Source: an uncultured Saprospiraceae bacterium (lineage in GTDB: Bacteria > Bacteroidota > Bacteroidia > Chitinophagales > Saprospiraceae). Taken from it: DNA of 64,000 bases. How positions within the stretch are numbered: position 1 is the first letter of the stretch; each line of letters starts with the position of its first letter. Under the pieces are notes generated by a model. The model made no database searches, was not told the origin of the DNA, and saw nothing but the letters and a program-made list of their open reading frames with translations. The stretch covers positions 23,173-87,172 of the forward strand of contig CALLAE010000038.1 in the NCBI GenBank assembly GCA_938002665.1. Direction: 5' to 3'. A program made the translations under genes and the position numbers. Of this stretch, positions 1 to 9,038 are shown piece by piece.

Positions 1-832
1 ATTTCTTAGCTATAGATTCATAAGAAGGACCAATTGTTTTCATTATTTCATTATGGCAAGTCCTACAGTCACTACTATTTATGAGTGCTAAACCTTTGGG
101 TATATTCTCCTCTTCAAGTACATTCTCATTTTCGATCTTTGGATCTCCTATATATACAGCTACTACTTTTGTGGTATCGTTAGACTCCAGCTGGATCACA
201 GAATTGTTGGTTGTCTGACCATTGACGAGTAGATCATCATGAGTGGAATTAGTGCCTTCGTCCAGAACCACTACACAACCAGTGGGTACAGACGAGGTTA
301 CAAAAGTTCTGTCAAATTTTATAGAGCTAGCCGCACCTTCTACGTACTCTGGTTTTTCTTGGACTGATATCACCTTTCCGTCTGGCAAGGAGAGTTGATA
401 TTTCAAGGTTACTTGGCCTGCATCAAAGGCATGTCCCTTATAATTAACAACTACGGATAGCTCTTTAGCTCCTTGTCGCACTTTCCATGGATTCTTTACT
501 TCATTGACAACATAGGCTGACCCTATAGTGCTGGGCTGCGGGCCATGCTTAGTGGTGTAGACAGCACCATCGAGATTGACTCCACCTTTCCACAACTTAT
601 AGAGGGATGAACTTTGCGTAGAATAGGCTGCCCACATGTTCTGGTGGAGCGCTAGGGTTATCATTCTAGGATGTCCATCTAACACTGATCTAAATACCCA
701 GGGATCTAAAGGGCGCTCCTTGCCGAGCATAGGATCAGAGCCTTCAATGACTTTTTTGGTATTTGTTGTAACATCAGTATTACATGATATTGTAAAGCAG
801 ATTAAAAGCGTAACAACGGAGAGGTATTTCAT
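1..832 (-). CDS. Cytochrome c lipoprotein, 3' end cut by window edge
   Basis: Seen: an open frame of 277 codons starting at ATG 832 and running off the left edge. It begins with a lipoprotein signal (MKYLSVVTLLICFTISC, Cys17). The body is a non-heme domain with WVFRSVLDGHPRM and a GGVNLDGAVYTTKHGPQP stretch, then a heme motif CRTCH at residues 256-260 followed by GPSYESIAKK. Family knowledge: this architecture occurs in secreted c-type cytochromes encoded beside ThuA/sugar-dehydrogenase proteins in Bacteroidota. Inferred role: electron acceptor for periplasmic sugar oxidation. It starts 42 nt after the SGNH hydrolase gene on the same strand, so it is probably the next gene of that operon. The remaining C-terminal part, including the axial Met, lies outside the window. 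Confidence 0.85.
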   Translation of the reverse strand, partial: MKYLSVVTLLICFTISCNTDVTTNTKKVIEGSDPMLGKERPLDPWVFRSVLDGHPRMITLALHQNMWAAYSTQSSSLYKLWKGGVNLDGAVYTTKHGPQPSTIGSAYVVNEVKNPWKVRQGAKELSVVVNYKGHAFDAGQVTLKYQLSLPDGKVISVQEKPEYVEGAASSIKFDRTFVTSSVPTGCVVVLDEGTNSTHDDLLVNGQTTNNSVIQLESNDTTKVVAVYIGDPKIENENVLEEENIPKGLALINSSDCRTCHNEIMKTIGPSYESIAKK

Positions 833-873
833 AGTGCTGAGAGGGGGATATCTTTTAGATTTCTTTGTAGTAA

Positions 874-1632
874 TTATTTCTGCTTAGCCAAGGCCCTTTC
901 CAAAATAGGCTCCATAACGCTATACCCCTTTGCATTGGGATGGACACCATCATAGCCCAAGTCTTCCTTTAGAGCATTTTCCTTATCTGCCATTGCTGAA
1001 AAGTAATCTACATAGGTATGGTCATTTTGCTCCGCATACTTTTTTATCATTGCATTGAGGGCCACAACTTTAGGGGCAGGTTGCATTCCTGCTTTCCACG
1101 GAAAATCATAAGCAGGTAAGACCGAACACAAAAGGACCCTTATCCCATTGGCTACTGCGATTTCTGCCATAGAACTTATATTATCGAAAGTCATCTCTAT
1201 GGTAGAGGGCCCTGTGTTACCAGCAATGTCATTTATCCCCGCAAGTATAACTACCGCAGCAGGTCTTAGATGTACCACATCTTGTCTGAATCGGATAAGC
1301 ATTTGCGGAGTGGTCTGCCCACTTATACCTCTATTGATATAAGGGCTATCCGTGAAGAAGTCAGCACTAAAGTCTGGCCATCCTTCTGTGATGGAATTTC
1401 CAAATAAAACTATCGGGGGTTCTTTTAATTTCATTGAGGCTAACTTTTCGTTCTCTGCTTGATATTTTTTGAGATTGGGCCAGTCCATAGGTGGTTCTTC
1501 TAGTTTTACATCTTCACTTTTTTTATCTTTTTTAACAACAGCTTCTTGGACATTTTTTGGGGATGTAGTAGCATGGCAACTGATCATAAAGAAAACTGTA
1601 ATAGTTATGATAAGTAGGATGAAATGTTTCAT
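874..1632 (-). CDS. SGNH/GDSL-family esterase lipoprotein
   Basis: Seen: 252 residues from ATG 1632. That ATG overlaps the upstream gene's stop as ATGA, which is why it is chosen over a start 24 nt further upstream, and it leads straight into a lipoprotein signal ending MISC (Cys19). All SGNH blocks are present: FGNS with nucleophile Ser80, NRG at 100-102, GIND at 132-135, and DGVH near the end with Asp228 and His231. Family knowledge: these enzymes remove acyl (often acetyl) groups from carbohydrates or lipids. Inferred role: de-esterifying the sugar substrate handled by the neighbouring dehydrogenase fusion, at the outer surface or in the periplasm. Translational coupling through ATGA supports joint expression. 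Confidence 0.9.
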   Translation of the reverse strand: MKHFILLIITITVFFMISCHATTSPKNVQEAVVKKDKKSEDVKLEEPPMDWPNLKKYQAENEKLASMKLKEPPIVLFGNSITEGWPDFSADFFTDSPYINRGISGQTTPQMLIRFRQDVVHLRPAAVVILAGINDIAGNTGPSTIEMTFDNISSMAEIAVANGIRVLLCSVLPAYDFPWKAGMQPAPKVVALNAMIKKYAEQNDHTYVDYFSAMADKENALKEDLGYDGVHPNAKGYSVMEPILERALAKQK

Positions 1633-4600
1633 TGGTTGTAATTTAAATATATCCAATCTGCATTCAAGACAAACTGGTCCTGATTAAAATCGTTTTTGAA
1701 AACTAAATATAAATCATCAATGCCTTCAGTATGCTTGAGATCTATTAGGTACTTTTCTCGCTTTTCCCTTAGTTCGTCATGATATCCCAATTTTTGTGTG
1801 CCCAGAAGCTCGCCCTCTCTGCTTTCCCTTCTAACTTCTATATATCCAGCATAATTATATCCAGCAACATAATGCGCCATAAGGTCTAACCCTTCAAGGT
1901 CATCAAAACAAATCTTTTCAAATCTCAAAATAGTATTTTCTTTCAGCGCACCCACCAAGGTAGCAGACCCGTTATCCCAGATACCTGTACCTTCAGAGCG
2001 CTCTGCTGCATCTTCTGCTTCTAATAATGGTGGGATAAATACTATCTCATTCAAGGCAGAAAGCTGACTATTTTTTAACTCTGGGCTACCCTGATCTAGA
2101 TAAGAGGCCATGAGAATGTACTTACCCTTCATATCCGTTACAGCATGCTTTTCAAAACTGAGCTCACCACTTAGTCCTAGCAACTCCTCTTCTATTACTT
2201 TCTCAGGATCTAAAGAAAGGATATAGCTAACCATAGCTTCTACCTCTGGCACTGAAAGCTGGGGATGAGCACTCATGAGGGCTTCGCCCCAAAACCCATG
2301 ACTACCTTTGATGATGTTTCTCACAAGCTGACTCTTATCTACCAGGCTATACCTCTGTGCAATCTCTACATAAGAAGGGCCACTTACCTTCGTCTTTTCC
2401 GCATGACAAGATTTGCAATCAGAGTCTCTTATTAATTCTAGTCCTTTCGGTACAGCATTCTGCTGATGACCAGCAGTGGCAAGGATGAGGTCTTCGCCTT
2501 CAGGTATATAGGTTAATGTGACTCTTACTTTAGAAGAATCTATAGAATTAGTTTTTGTAGAACCATCCTCTTTGTCAGTAACAGAGACATCATAAGAGAC
2601 TTTCTTTCCCTTCCAGAACACGACATTGTCTGTTTCTAATTTCATCTTTATCTCTGGTTCTTCATTTCCAGCCAGTATCTTTTGATTGAATTCTGAACTG
2701 GAGCCTAAGCCATCTGTAACCACTAGGCGCACATCATACTCCCCTGGCTTTCCAAAGGTGCACCTTGGATTCTTTTCTGTAGACTCCACTTTATCTTCTC
2801 CGGTAAAGTACCATTCATACTTGAGCTCATCTTTATCATAATCCACAGACTCAGCTGCTGAAAACTGAATATTTAATGGCACTGCTCCTACCTGACGATC
2901 AGCAGTAAACTTAGCGACGGGTGGTCTGTTACCTCTTAGATACTTCACACGATTCAGCCTAGCGTCCATATTTCTGGAATTCCACTTTTGCCCATATTCC
3001 AAGATATACAACTGGCCATCAGATGCAAAAAACATATCCATAGGATGCGAATAACTGGTACTCGGCATGAAGGGCTCAGCTTTCACATAAGCTCCTGAAG
3101 TGTCTAATGAGAGCAAGTAGATCCAGTCTCGCATCCATTCATAGACGAAGAGTTTATCTTCAAAATATTCAGGAAAGGTCTGTGTGACCTCTTTAAAATC
3201 TGACTTATGAAATACTGGACCAGCCATGGGATTAACTCCACCGCTGCCGAGCCATGGAAATTCTTCTGAGTCGCCATAGCCATACCAGATCATGGAAGGC
3301 TGTGCCGGTGGCAATTTTTTAAGGCCTGAATTATTAGGGGAATCATTGATCAGATTAGCAGCATCAAAGAGTTCTTTAGATTTTTCACTTTTGAAATCGT
3401 AATCAAAATATACTTGGTTATTTCCTCTCGTATATGGCCAACCCCAAAACCCCGCTTTCTTTGCTTGATTAAATTCGCCTAACCCCTCTGGCCCTCGTAA
3501 ACTATCCCGCACTCCTGCATCAGGCCCGACATCTCCCCAGTATAAATAATCAGTCTTACTATCTATAGAGAATCTAAAAGGATTACGCAAGCCCATAGCA
3601 TAGACCTCTGGTCTGGTATTTTCTGTCCCCTCAGAAAACAAATTACCATCTGGAATACTGTAAGTGCCATCAGGCTCAGGTCTTATCCTCAAAATCTTTC
3701 CTCTGAGATCATTTGTGTTAGCAGCCGACCGCTGGGCATCCCATAATTGCCTTCCCACTCTCTCATCTATGGGTGCATATCCTTCAGACTCGAATGGATT
3801 AGTATTATCACCCATACCTATATATAGGAGACCATCTGCATCGAACTCGATAGAGCCACCACTATGACAACATTCTCTGATGGTAGGAATCTCTAGCAGG
3901 ACTTTTTCAGTATTATGAGAAAGAGAGTCGCCCGTGAGAACAAACCTAGATATACGTTGCCTCGAAATTTTACCTGGATCAGAATAGCAAAAATAGACCC
4001 AGTTGTTTTCATTATAATTGGGGTCAACTGCTACGCCTAGCAAACCATCTTCATTGCCATAAAACACTGCTATGCTATCGATAGTTGTTGTGCTTTCCAT
4101 TTCAAAGTCGTAAAACTTGATTGCGCCTCTTCTCTCTATATAAATGATGCCCTTGCCAGGCAACTCATCTAGTTCCATAGGTTCATCTAGATTAAAATCT
4201 AAAACTTCATTGGAAAATCTATTCTCCTCTGGCACCCTGAGGGTTTTTACTAGGGAGTAATCTCTCTTATTATTGCCGATAGCATATTTCAGTCCACCTA
4301 AAATATGTTTAAGAAAAAGCTCCTCTTTGAACGATTCTTTGGTATGGCCCATTCCTGTGTAGAAAGCTCTTCCACCATCATACTCATGAAACCAAGACAT
4401 AGGATGTACAATACCTTGCGTTCCCCCGGTATAAGTCTCTTCATCTATATCTATTAAAACCCTGACACTGTCATAGTAGTTCTTAAAGTTATACCACTCG
4501 TCAGTTCTCTCCCAGCGATCTGGCAAATGGTCTATCGCAGGATGTACAGACCCACTAACTTTGAGAGTAGCTTTTTGGATGTCAGGGTGACCAGCAAACT

Positions 4601-4991
4601 GTGCACCTGACAACTCATTATACCACTGCCAGTCATCTTCTGTATCCGTAGCTGAATGTATTCCTACATAACCACCTCCTGACTGAATGTATCTTTCAAA
4701 GTCCGCTTCCTGTTTATGATTCAACACATCACCTGTTGTATTAAGGAATACCACAGCTGAATACGTTTTGAGTTTTTCTTCATGAAAGTATGAAGCATCC
4801 TCTGTGGTATCTATTAGAAGGTTATGCTCTGCACCCAGTCTGAGTAGGGCCAACTTAGCTTCCGGGATACAATCATGTCTAAAACCTGCAGTCTTACTAA
4901 AAACAAGTATTTTCTTTTTGCCATCTGTACACGAACAAAAAAACAGGAGGATAGCGGCTACAAAAAATGAATATTTATTTAATAGAATCAT
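1629..4991 (-). CDS. ThuA / sugar dehydrogenase / PKD / cytochrome c / CBM fusion lipoprotein
   Basis: Seen: 1120 residues. A lipoprotein signal (Cys21) is followed by a ThuA-type domain (about 27-240: ILVFSKTAGFRHD, GGYVGIHSATD); a PQQ-type glucose/sorbosone dehydrogenase propeller (about 255-680: CHSGGSIEF, GLRNPFRF, YWGDVGPDAG); a PKD domain (about 688-775); a cytochrome c module with CKSCH at 859-863; and a CBM6-like beta domain (about 988-1120). Family knowledge: the propeller oxidises aldoses at C1 with PQQ, ThuA domains occur in keto-sugar and disaccharide metabolism, and CBM6 binds glycans. Inferred: a self-contained sugar oxidase that passes electrons to its own heme. It lies between a PVC-type cytochrome protein (48 nt upstream) and the SGNH esterase (ATGA overlap). 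PQQ synthesis genes are not in the window. Confidence 0.9.
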   Translation of the reverse strand: MILLNKYSFFVAAILLFFCSCTDGKKKILVFSKTAGFRHDCIPEAKLALLRLGAEHNLLIDTTEDASYFHEEKLKTYSAVVFLNTTGDVLNHKQEADFERYIQSGGGYVGIHSATDTEDDWQWYNELSGAQFAGHPDIQKATLKVSGSVHPAIDHLPDRWERTDEWYNFKNYYDSVRVLIDIDEETYTGGTQGIVHPMSWFHEYDGGRAFYTGMGHTKESFKEELFLKHILGGLKYAIGNNKRDYSLVKTLRVPEENRFSNEVLDFNLDEPMELDELPGKGIIYIERRGAIKFYDFEMESTTTIDSIAVFYGNEDGLLGVAVDPNYNENNWVYFCYSDPGKISRQRISRFVLTGDSLSHNTEKVLLEIPTIRECCHSGGSIEFDADGLLYIGMGDNTNPFESEGYAPIDERVGRQLWDAQRSAANTNDLRGKILRIRPEPDGTYSIPDGNLFSEGTENTRPEVYAMGLRNPFRFSIDSKTDYLYWGDVGPDAGVRDSLRGPEGLGEFNQAKKAGFWGWPYTRGNNQVYFDYDFKSEKSKELFDAANLINDSPNNSGLKKLPPAQPSMIWYGYGDSEEFPWLGSGGVNPMAGPVFHKSDFKEVTQTFPEYFEDKLFVYEWMRDWIYLLSLDTSGAYVKAEPFMPSTSYSHPMDMFFASDGQLYILEYGQKWNSRNMDARLNRVKYLRGNRPPVAKFTADRQVGAVPLNIQFSAAESVDYDKDELKYEWYFTGEDKVESTEKNPRCTFGKPGEYDVRLVVTDGLGSSSEFNQKILAGNEEPEIKMKLETDNVVFWKGKKVSYDVSVTDKEDGSTKTNSIDSSKVRVTLTYIPEGEDLILATAGHQQNAVPKGLELIRDSDCKSCHAEKTKVSGPSYVEIAQRYSLVDKSQLVRNIIKGSHGFWGEALMSAHPQLSVPEVEAMVSYILSLDPEKVIEEELLGLSGELSFEKHAVTDMKGKYILMASYLDQGSPELKNSQLSALNEIVFIPPLLEAEDAAERSEGTGIWDNGSATLVGALKENTILRFEKICFDDLEGLDLMAHYVAGYNYAGYIEVRRESREGELLGTQKLGYHDELREKREKYLIDLKHTEGIDDLYLVFKNDFNQDQFVLNADWIYLNYNQ

Positions 4992-5039
4992 AAGATATCT
5001 GTTTACGTAAGATAGCTCTCTAGTCTAGAAGATAGCATT

Positions 5040-7286
5040 TTACTTGTTCCTTTTGGTCACATAATCTATTCTCTCAAGAGTAGTTTCTAGCATCTGAATA
5101 TCATACATCCTCTGACCTTGTGGGGGATAGTTCCTCATCTCCTTTACTAAGTCTTCAGTTATACTATAATCAGCTGAAGCAAAAGCATTCCTTACGAAAT
5201 TTAGCAGTTCTTTTATATTATTATCCGTAAACTCATCATTCTGTTCTATACCAGGCATCACACTTTTATAGGAGTAGCTCTTACCACCCATAATAAAAGG
5301 CCCACTAAGACCATATAGTGATATAAGTACTAGTCTATCTTCTCTACCTGATACAAATTCTGAATCCAATAACGGCGGCGCAATATCTTTCTTGCCTTCA
5401 CCGTCTGCACCATGACAGGTCGCACAATAGGTCTGATAGTGTACCAGACCTTCTGTTCTGCTATCTTTGAGTTTTAAATTCTCCTCATAGTAGTAAACAG
5501 AATCTCCTCTTTTCTTACGTGATACCACCTTTTGTAATTGTTCCATCCATAGTTTTAAGCTTGGCTCGTTTTCATTTTCTAATTGCTCCATAAAAAAGTC
5601 CTCCTTTCCGATGGCATCAGCAAGTATTGCTTCCACCATCGCAGAATTACCTGACCTAATCAATAACTTACTATAGACCTTATACAATTTTTCGTTATCG
5701 TAGATACCTAGGCTTGCTAAGTGGGCCGCTAAGGTAAAATCAGTATTCGCTTGACCTAAAGAGATCAAATGATCTATCTGTACTTTAAGCCAATATTCTT
5801 TAGACACATCCCACTGTGTCAAAATATCAAGTGCATGAAATCTAAGATGCATAAAGTCATGATCTAGGCAAGCGCTCAGGTCCTCCTGGCTCAATGCCTC
5901 TAGCCCTTCCAAGCTCCATAGACTATGAAGAAGATTTATCTCTTCTTTGCCCGATCTTAAATGTTGTTTTAACTCTTGAACATATTCTAATCTTTCATTA
6001 TAGACTAACTCATGCTGGGCCTTATCTCTCAAAAAAGCATTATCTCCATGAAGAAATTTAAGAGGCTCACTTGTTATCTCATAAGACAAGTTCTTTGGTG
6101 CAAGTTCGTTATGGGATAGCCTGATTATCCTTCCCATACCTGAAACTTTATCCAGACCACCTTTAAGAATTTTCTCTCTCAAATAAGAGGTCATATAAGC
6201 CTTATGTTGAATGATGCCTCGGTGCATATCCACGATATAGATATTACCGTCTGGGCCAGTCTTCATATGTACAGGGCGAAAGCCTTCATCAACTGAAATG
6301 AGATATTCAGACGTCGTATCTGTTTGCACTGCTCTAGAATCAAACCCATTCCGCTCTATCTTTAATCGTTTGATCGCATTGATCTCTGGCAGAGCTACAA
6401 AAGCATGATCGTTCCATTTTGAGTTTAGCGTTTCTCTATAGTAAAGAGGTCCACAAGCAGAGGTGGCATTTATCAGTTTTCCTTCTTCGTCTAGTACACC
6501 ATTCTGGTAACCCCGATTTACTGCGGTCGCTTGGAGTGGGAAGACCCGCTGGTCTGAGGCAATAGACTGCAGATTATTTTCATTTAGCTTTAGATATTTG
6601 TTTGTAAATAGAGCATTGGGTAATATACGGTCAGTGGCTATGAGTAAGGAATTAGTATTATATACTAGACGACCATAGTTATCTGTGGATAAGCCCCATT
6701 GACCTCTTGGGGTGGTATACTCTTTGAGCCATCGTCCTTTCTTCCTTTTGTATCTGGCATTAGAACAAGTACTATAGATCCAGTTATCCATATTTAGAGT
6801 CAGAGAGTTCGGCATATGCTCGACATTACCATCGACTGCATAGACAGAATCGACTACAGTTTTCTTACCTGGTTGAGAACCATTAATTTCTACAAAATAC
6901 AAGAACGGTGGTTCTGCATAAAGTAGCCCTCCATAGACCAAGAGCATAGTGCGGGGCAGTACCAGACTATCTAGGAAGATATCAACTTTATCCATAATCC
7001 CATCTCTATCAGTATCTTCTAGTATCTTGATTTTATTGACTGGGGCATCTTCATTTATACCTTTTATATTAGGCATGTAGGCTGGCATTTCTAGTACCCA
7101 TATTCTACCTCTTTGATCAAAGTCTATGGCTACGGGAGCATTTAGCGTTGGTTCTTGAGCGATAAGCTCTAGTGATACATCGTTTGGAAAAGTGTAGTCA
7201 GAAAAAAAATTACTTGTATCTTCAGACCTGTCCGAGGCACATGAGCATAGATAAACTAGAGTAAGATATAATAAAAATAGGCGCAC
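5040..7286 (-). CDS. PVC-type heme-binding dehydrogenase-like lipoprotein
   Basis: Seen: 748 residues from a GTG start, chosen because it opens a lipoprotein signal ending LCSC (Cys16). An N-terminal beta-propeller-like part (FPNDVSLELIAQEPTLNAP, FDQRGRIWVLEMP, EDTDRDG, GPDGNIYIVDMHRGIIQH) covers about 35-390. A helical, HEAT-like part covers about 400-580. A cytochrome c domain follows, with CATCH at 621-625 and a GIEQNDEFTDNNIKEL end. Family knowledge: such PVC-type CxxCH proteins are abundant in Planctomycetes, Verrucomicrobia and Bacteroidota and are thought to act in carbohydrate oxidation; substrates are mostly unknown. It is the first gene of the minus-strand operon; the next gene follows after 48 nt. 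Precise substrate cannot be inferred. Confidence 0.87.
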   Translation of the reverse strand: MRLFLLYLTLVYLCSCASDRSEDTSNFFSDYTFPNDVSLELIAQEPTLNAPVAIDFDQRGRIWVLEMPAYMPNIKGINEDAPVNKIKILEDTDRDGIMDKVDIFLDSLVLPRTMLLVYGGLLYAEPPFLYFVEINGSQPGKKTVVDSVYAVDGNVEHMPNSLTLNMDNWIYSTCSNARYKRKKGRWLKEYTTPRGQWGLSTDNYGRLVYNTNSLLIATDRILPNALFTNKYLKLNENNLQSIASDQRVFPLQATAVNRGYQNGVLDEEGKLINATSACGPLYYRETLNSKWNDHAFVALPEINAIKRLKIERNGFDSRAVQTDTTSEYLISVDEGFRPVHMKTGPDGNIYIVDMHRGIIQHKAYMTSYLREKILKGGLDKVSGMGRIIRLSHNELAPKNLSYEITSEPLKFLHGDNAFLRDKAQHELVYNERLEYVQELKQHLRSGKEEINLLHSLWSLEGLEALSQEDLSACLDHDFMHLRFHALDILTQWDVSKEYWLKVQIDHLISLGQANTDFTLAAHLASLGIYDNEKLYKVYSKLLIRSGNSAMVEAILADAIGKEDFFMEQLENENEPSLKLWMEQLQKVVSRKKRGDSVYYYEENLKLKDSRTEGLVHYQTYCATCHGADGEGKKDIAPPLLDSEFVSGREDRLVLISLYGLSGPFIMGGKSYSYKSVMPGIEQNDEFTDNNIKELLNFVRNAFASADYSITEDLVKEMRNYPPQGQRMYDIQMLETTLERIDYVTKRNK

Positions 7287-7375
7287 TTAGTCAAGGTACA
7301 ATAGTATCCTGAAAATGTCGGTGAATATTGCAAAAAAGAGCTTGTCTGAGAAATACAAAGTCGTACTTTAGGCTT

Positions 7376-8578
7376 ATGCTTAAAATTGCTACACCTTTTT
7401 TACTTTGTGTATTCATTGGAATTGGATGTTATTCTTCTGAGCCTATAGTTTTGGATTTGTTGTCAGAGGATCTTTATCCTACTCTTGTCAAAATAGGTGG
7501 AAATGCAAATTACAACTTAGAGCAAGGTATCCTCACAGGATCAGCAGTTATAAATACTCCTAATACTTTTCTGTGTACTCCAAAGCCTTATAGCAATTTT
7601 ATTCTAGAATTTGAAGTATGCATCGACCCTCGACTCAATTCAGGAGTACAGATCAGATCAATAGTTATACAAGACAAGAAAAATAAAGCGCTCAAAGGGT
7701 ACCAAGTAGAGATAGACCCTTCAGAAAGAGCATGGAGTGGTGGTATATATGAAGAAAAAGACAGAGGATGGATAGCCAATCTCTCGGCCAATCCAGATGG
7801 AAAGATGGCTTTCAGAAATGGCGCATGGAACAAATATCATATAGAAGCCATAGACAGCAGTATCAGAGTCTGGGTCAATGGTGTGAACACGACTAACTTA
7901 CTAGACAATAGGTATAGACAGGGCATCATAGGACTCCAGGTGCACTCGATAGAAGACAGTAGCAGAATAGGTACTATGGTGCAGTGGCGGAATATTCACT
8001 TACAGACTACAGAGTTAGAAACTAATCGCTTTGCCCTCGATTCGGAGAATCCAGAAATTAATTTACTGACAAATCATTTAAGTCAAAAAGAAAAAGCGGA
8101 GGGCTGGCAATTGCATAGTGAAGAGGAAAAAGTCTGCATCCTAGGGGGAGAAAGGATAGACTTATTCACGAGAGAGGGCGATTATGAGCTAGCCCTGGAA
8201 TACACCTTAAACAAAGGTGGACGAGCAGCTCTAATTTACGGACAAAATGTAGAAAACCAAGACCTGCTCACTTATGCCATACTAGATGATAACAATGCCC
8301 CCAAAGGCACCATGAACGACACCAAATCAGGTTCCCTCTACGGCAAAATAGAAGCCACAAATCTCTCCACAGAAGGAAGAAACAAAGGCCTGCGCTCACA
8401 TGACCAATGGACTCAGGTACAACTCAAATGCAGAAATGGACATGTAGAACACTGGCTCAATAATGATCTCGTCGTCAGTTACAAGCTGAGAGATCTCAAA
8501 GAAGTCAAGGAGAACCATACAATCTATCTTACAACTGAATCTGACAGCATCTGTATGAGAAACATCAAGTATAGATAG
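7376..8578 (+). CDS. DUF1080 (3-keto-glycoside hydrolase-like) lipoprotein, two domains
   Basis: Seen: 400 residues from ATG 7376. A TTG 48 nt upstream is possible, but the ATG directly opens a lipoprotein signal ending GIGC (Cys18). The first half (about 30-210) has the DUF1080 pattern: NTFLCTPKPYSNFILEFE, NSGVQIRS, GYQVEIDPSERAWSGGIYEE, WNKYHIEAIDS and GIIGLQVHS. The second half looks like a diverged second jelly-roll of the same class. Family knowledge: DUF1080 proteins include 3-keto-glycoside hydrolases/lyases and many uncharacterised secreted members. It is divergent from the cytochrome/dehydrogenase operon, with about 90 nt between start codons. Inferred: it cleaves or binds an oxidised glycoside produced by those enzymes. 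Confidence 0.82.
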   Translation: MLKIATPFLLCVFIGIGCYSSEPIVLDLLSEDLYPTLVKIGGNANYNLEQGILTGSAVINTPNTFLCTPKPYSNFILEFEVCIDPRLNSGVQIRSIVIQDKKNKALKGYQVEIDPSERAWSGGIYEEKDRGWIANLSANPDGKMAFRNGAWNKYHIEAIDSSIRVWVNGVNTTNLLDNRYRQGIIGLQVHSIEDSSRIGTMVQWRNIHLQTTELETNRFALDSENPEINLLTNHLSQKEKAEGWQLHSEEEKVCILGGERIDLFTREGDYELALEYTLNKGGRAALIYGQNVENQDLLTYAILDDNNAPKGTMNDTKSGSLYGKIEATNLSTEGRNKGLRSHDQWTQVQLKCRNGHVEHWLNNDLVVSYKLRDLKEVKENHTIYLTTESDSICMRNIKYR

Positions 8579-8619
8579 CCTTAAAATAGTTCTTATTAGA
8601 AAAATTCCTTACTCAAGCT

Positions 8620-8905
8620 GAAATAAGCCCAGCTCATCATTAACTGAAACTATACAGCTCATGAGCCCTATAGATATCCTGTAATCCATTAATGTTGACA
8701 TCACTCACAGTCACTGATGAGGACCAGGCTACCTTATATTCCAAGCCTGCTTTTTCCCTATGTCCCCAAACAACAATTTAACTAGATTTCGATATATTCT
8801 GATATCTACTAGATTTCCTGCAAAATATATATCTTGCAATACATCGGTACCAAAGTCTGCAGTAGCTGCACCTGCTCCACCGCAGTAATTAACAAAAATA
8901 TTGCT
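8620..8905 (-). pseudogene. Relic of an FG-GAP/VCBS-repeat (ASPIC/UnbV-like) surface protein
   Basis: Seen: the minus strand keeps two recognisable FG-GAP-type segments in two frames. Reading down from about 8900 gives NIFVNYCGGAGAATADFGTD, VLQDIYFAGNLVD and IRIYRN. A frameshift near 8750 then continues as AGLEYKVAWSSSVTVSDVN and INGLQDIY. Stop codons interrupt both frames and there is no long open frame. Family knowledge: intact proteins read roughly GAGVAVADFDNDGLQDIYFAGN then WATGVSVADVNNDG. Inferred: an internal fragment of a large secreted FG-GAP protein that has lost both ends. The rest of the 460-nt gap (8579-9038) holds nothing else I recognise. Confidence 0.72.
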
Positions 8906-9038
8906 TTACTTAAGGCCACAGATATTATTCATAAATGTAAAACCTGTCTGGGAAGACGGACATGCAGAAAACAGTGATGAATCCAGCTAGTAATCTAAAC
9001 GAAACTTTCGAGACTACACTACTAAAAGTATTAATAAA

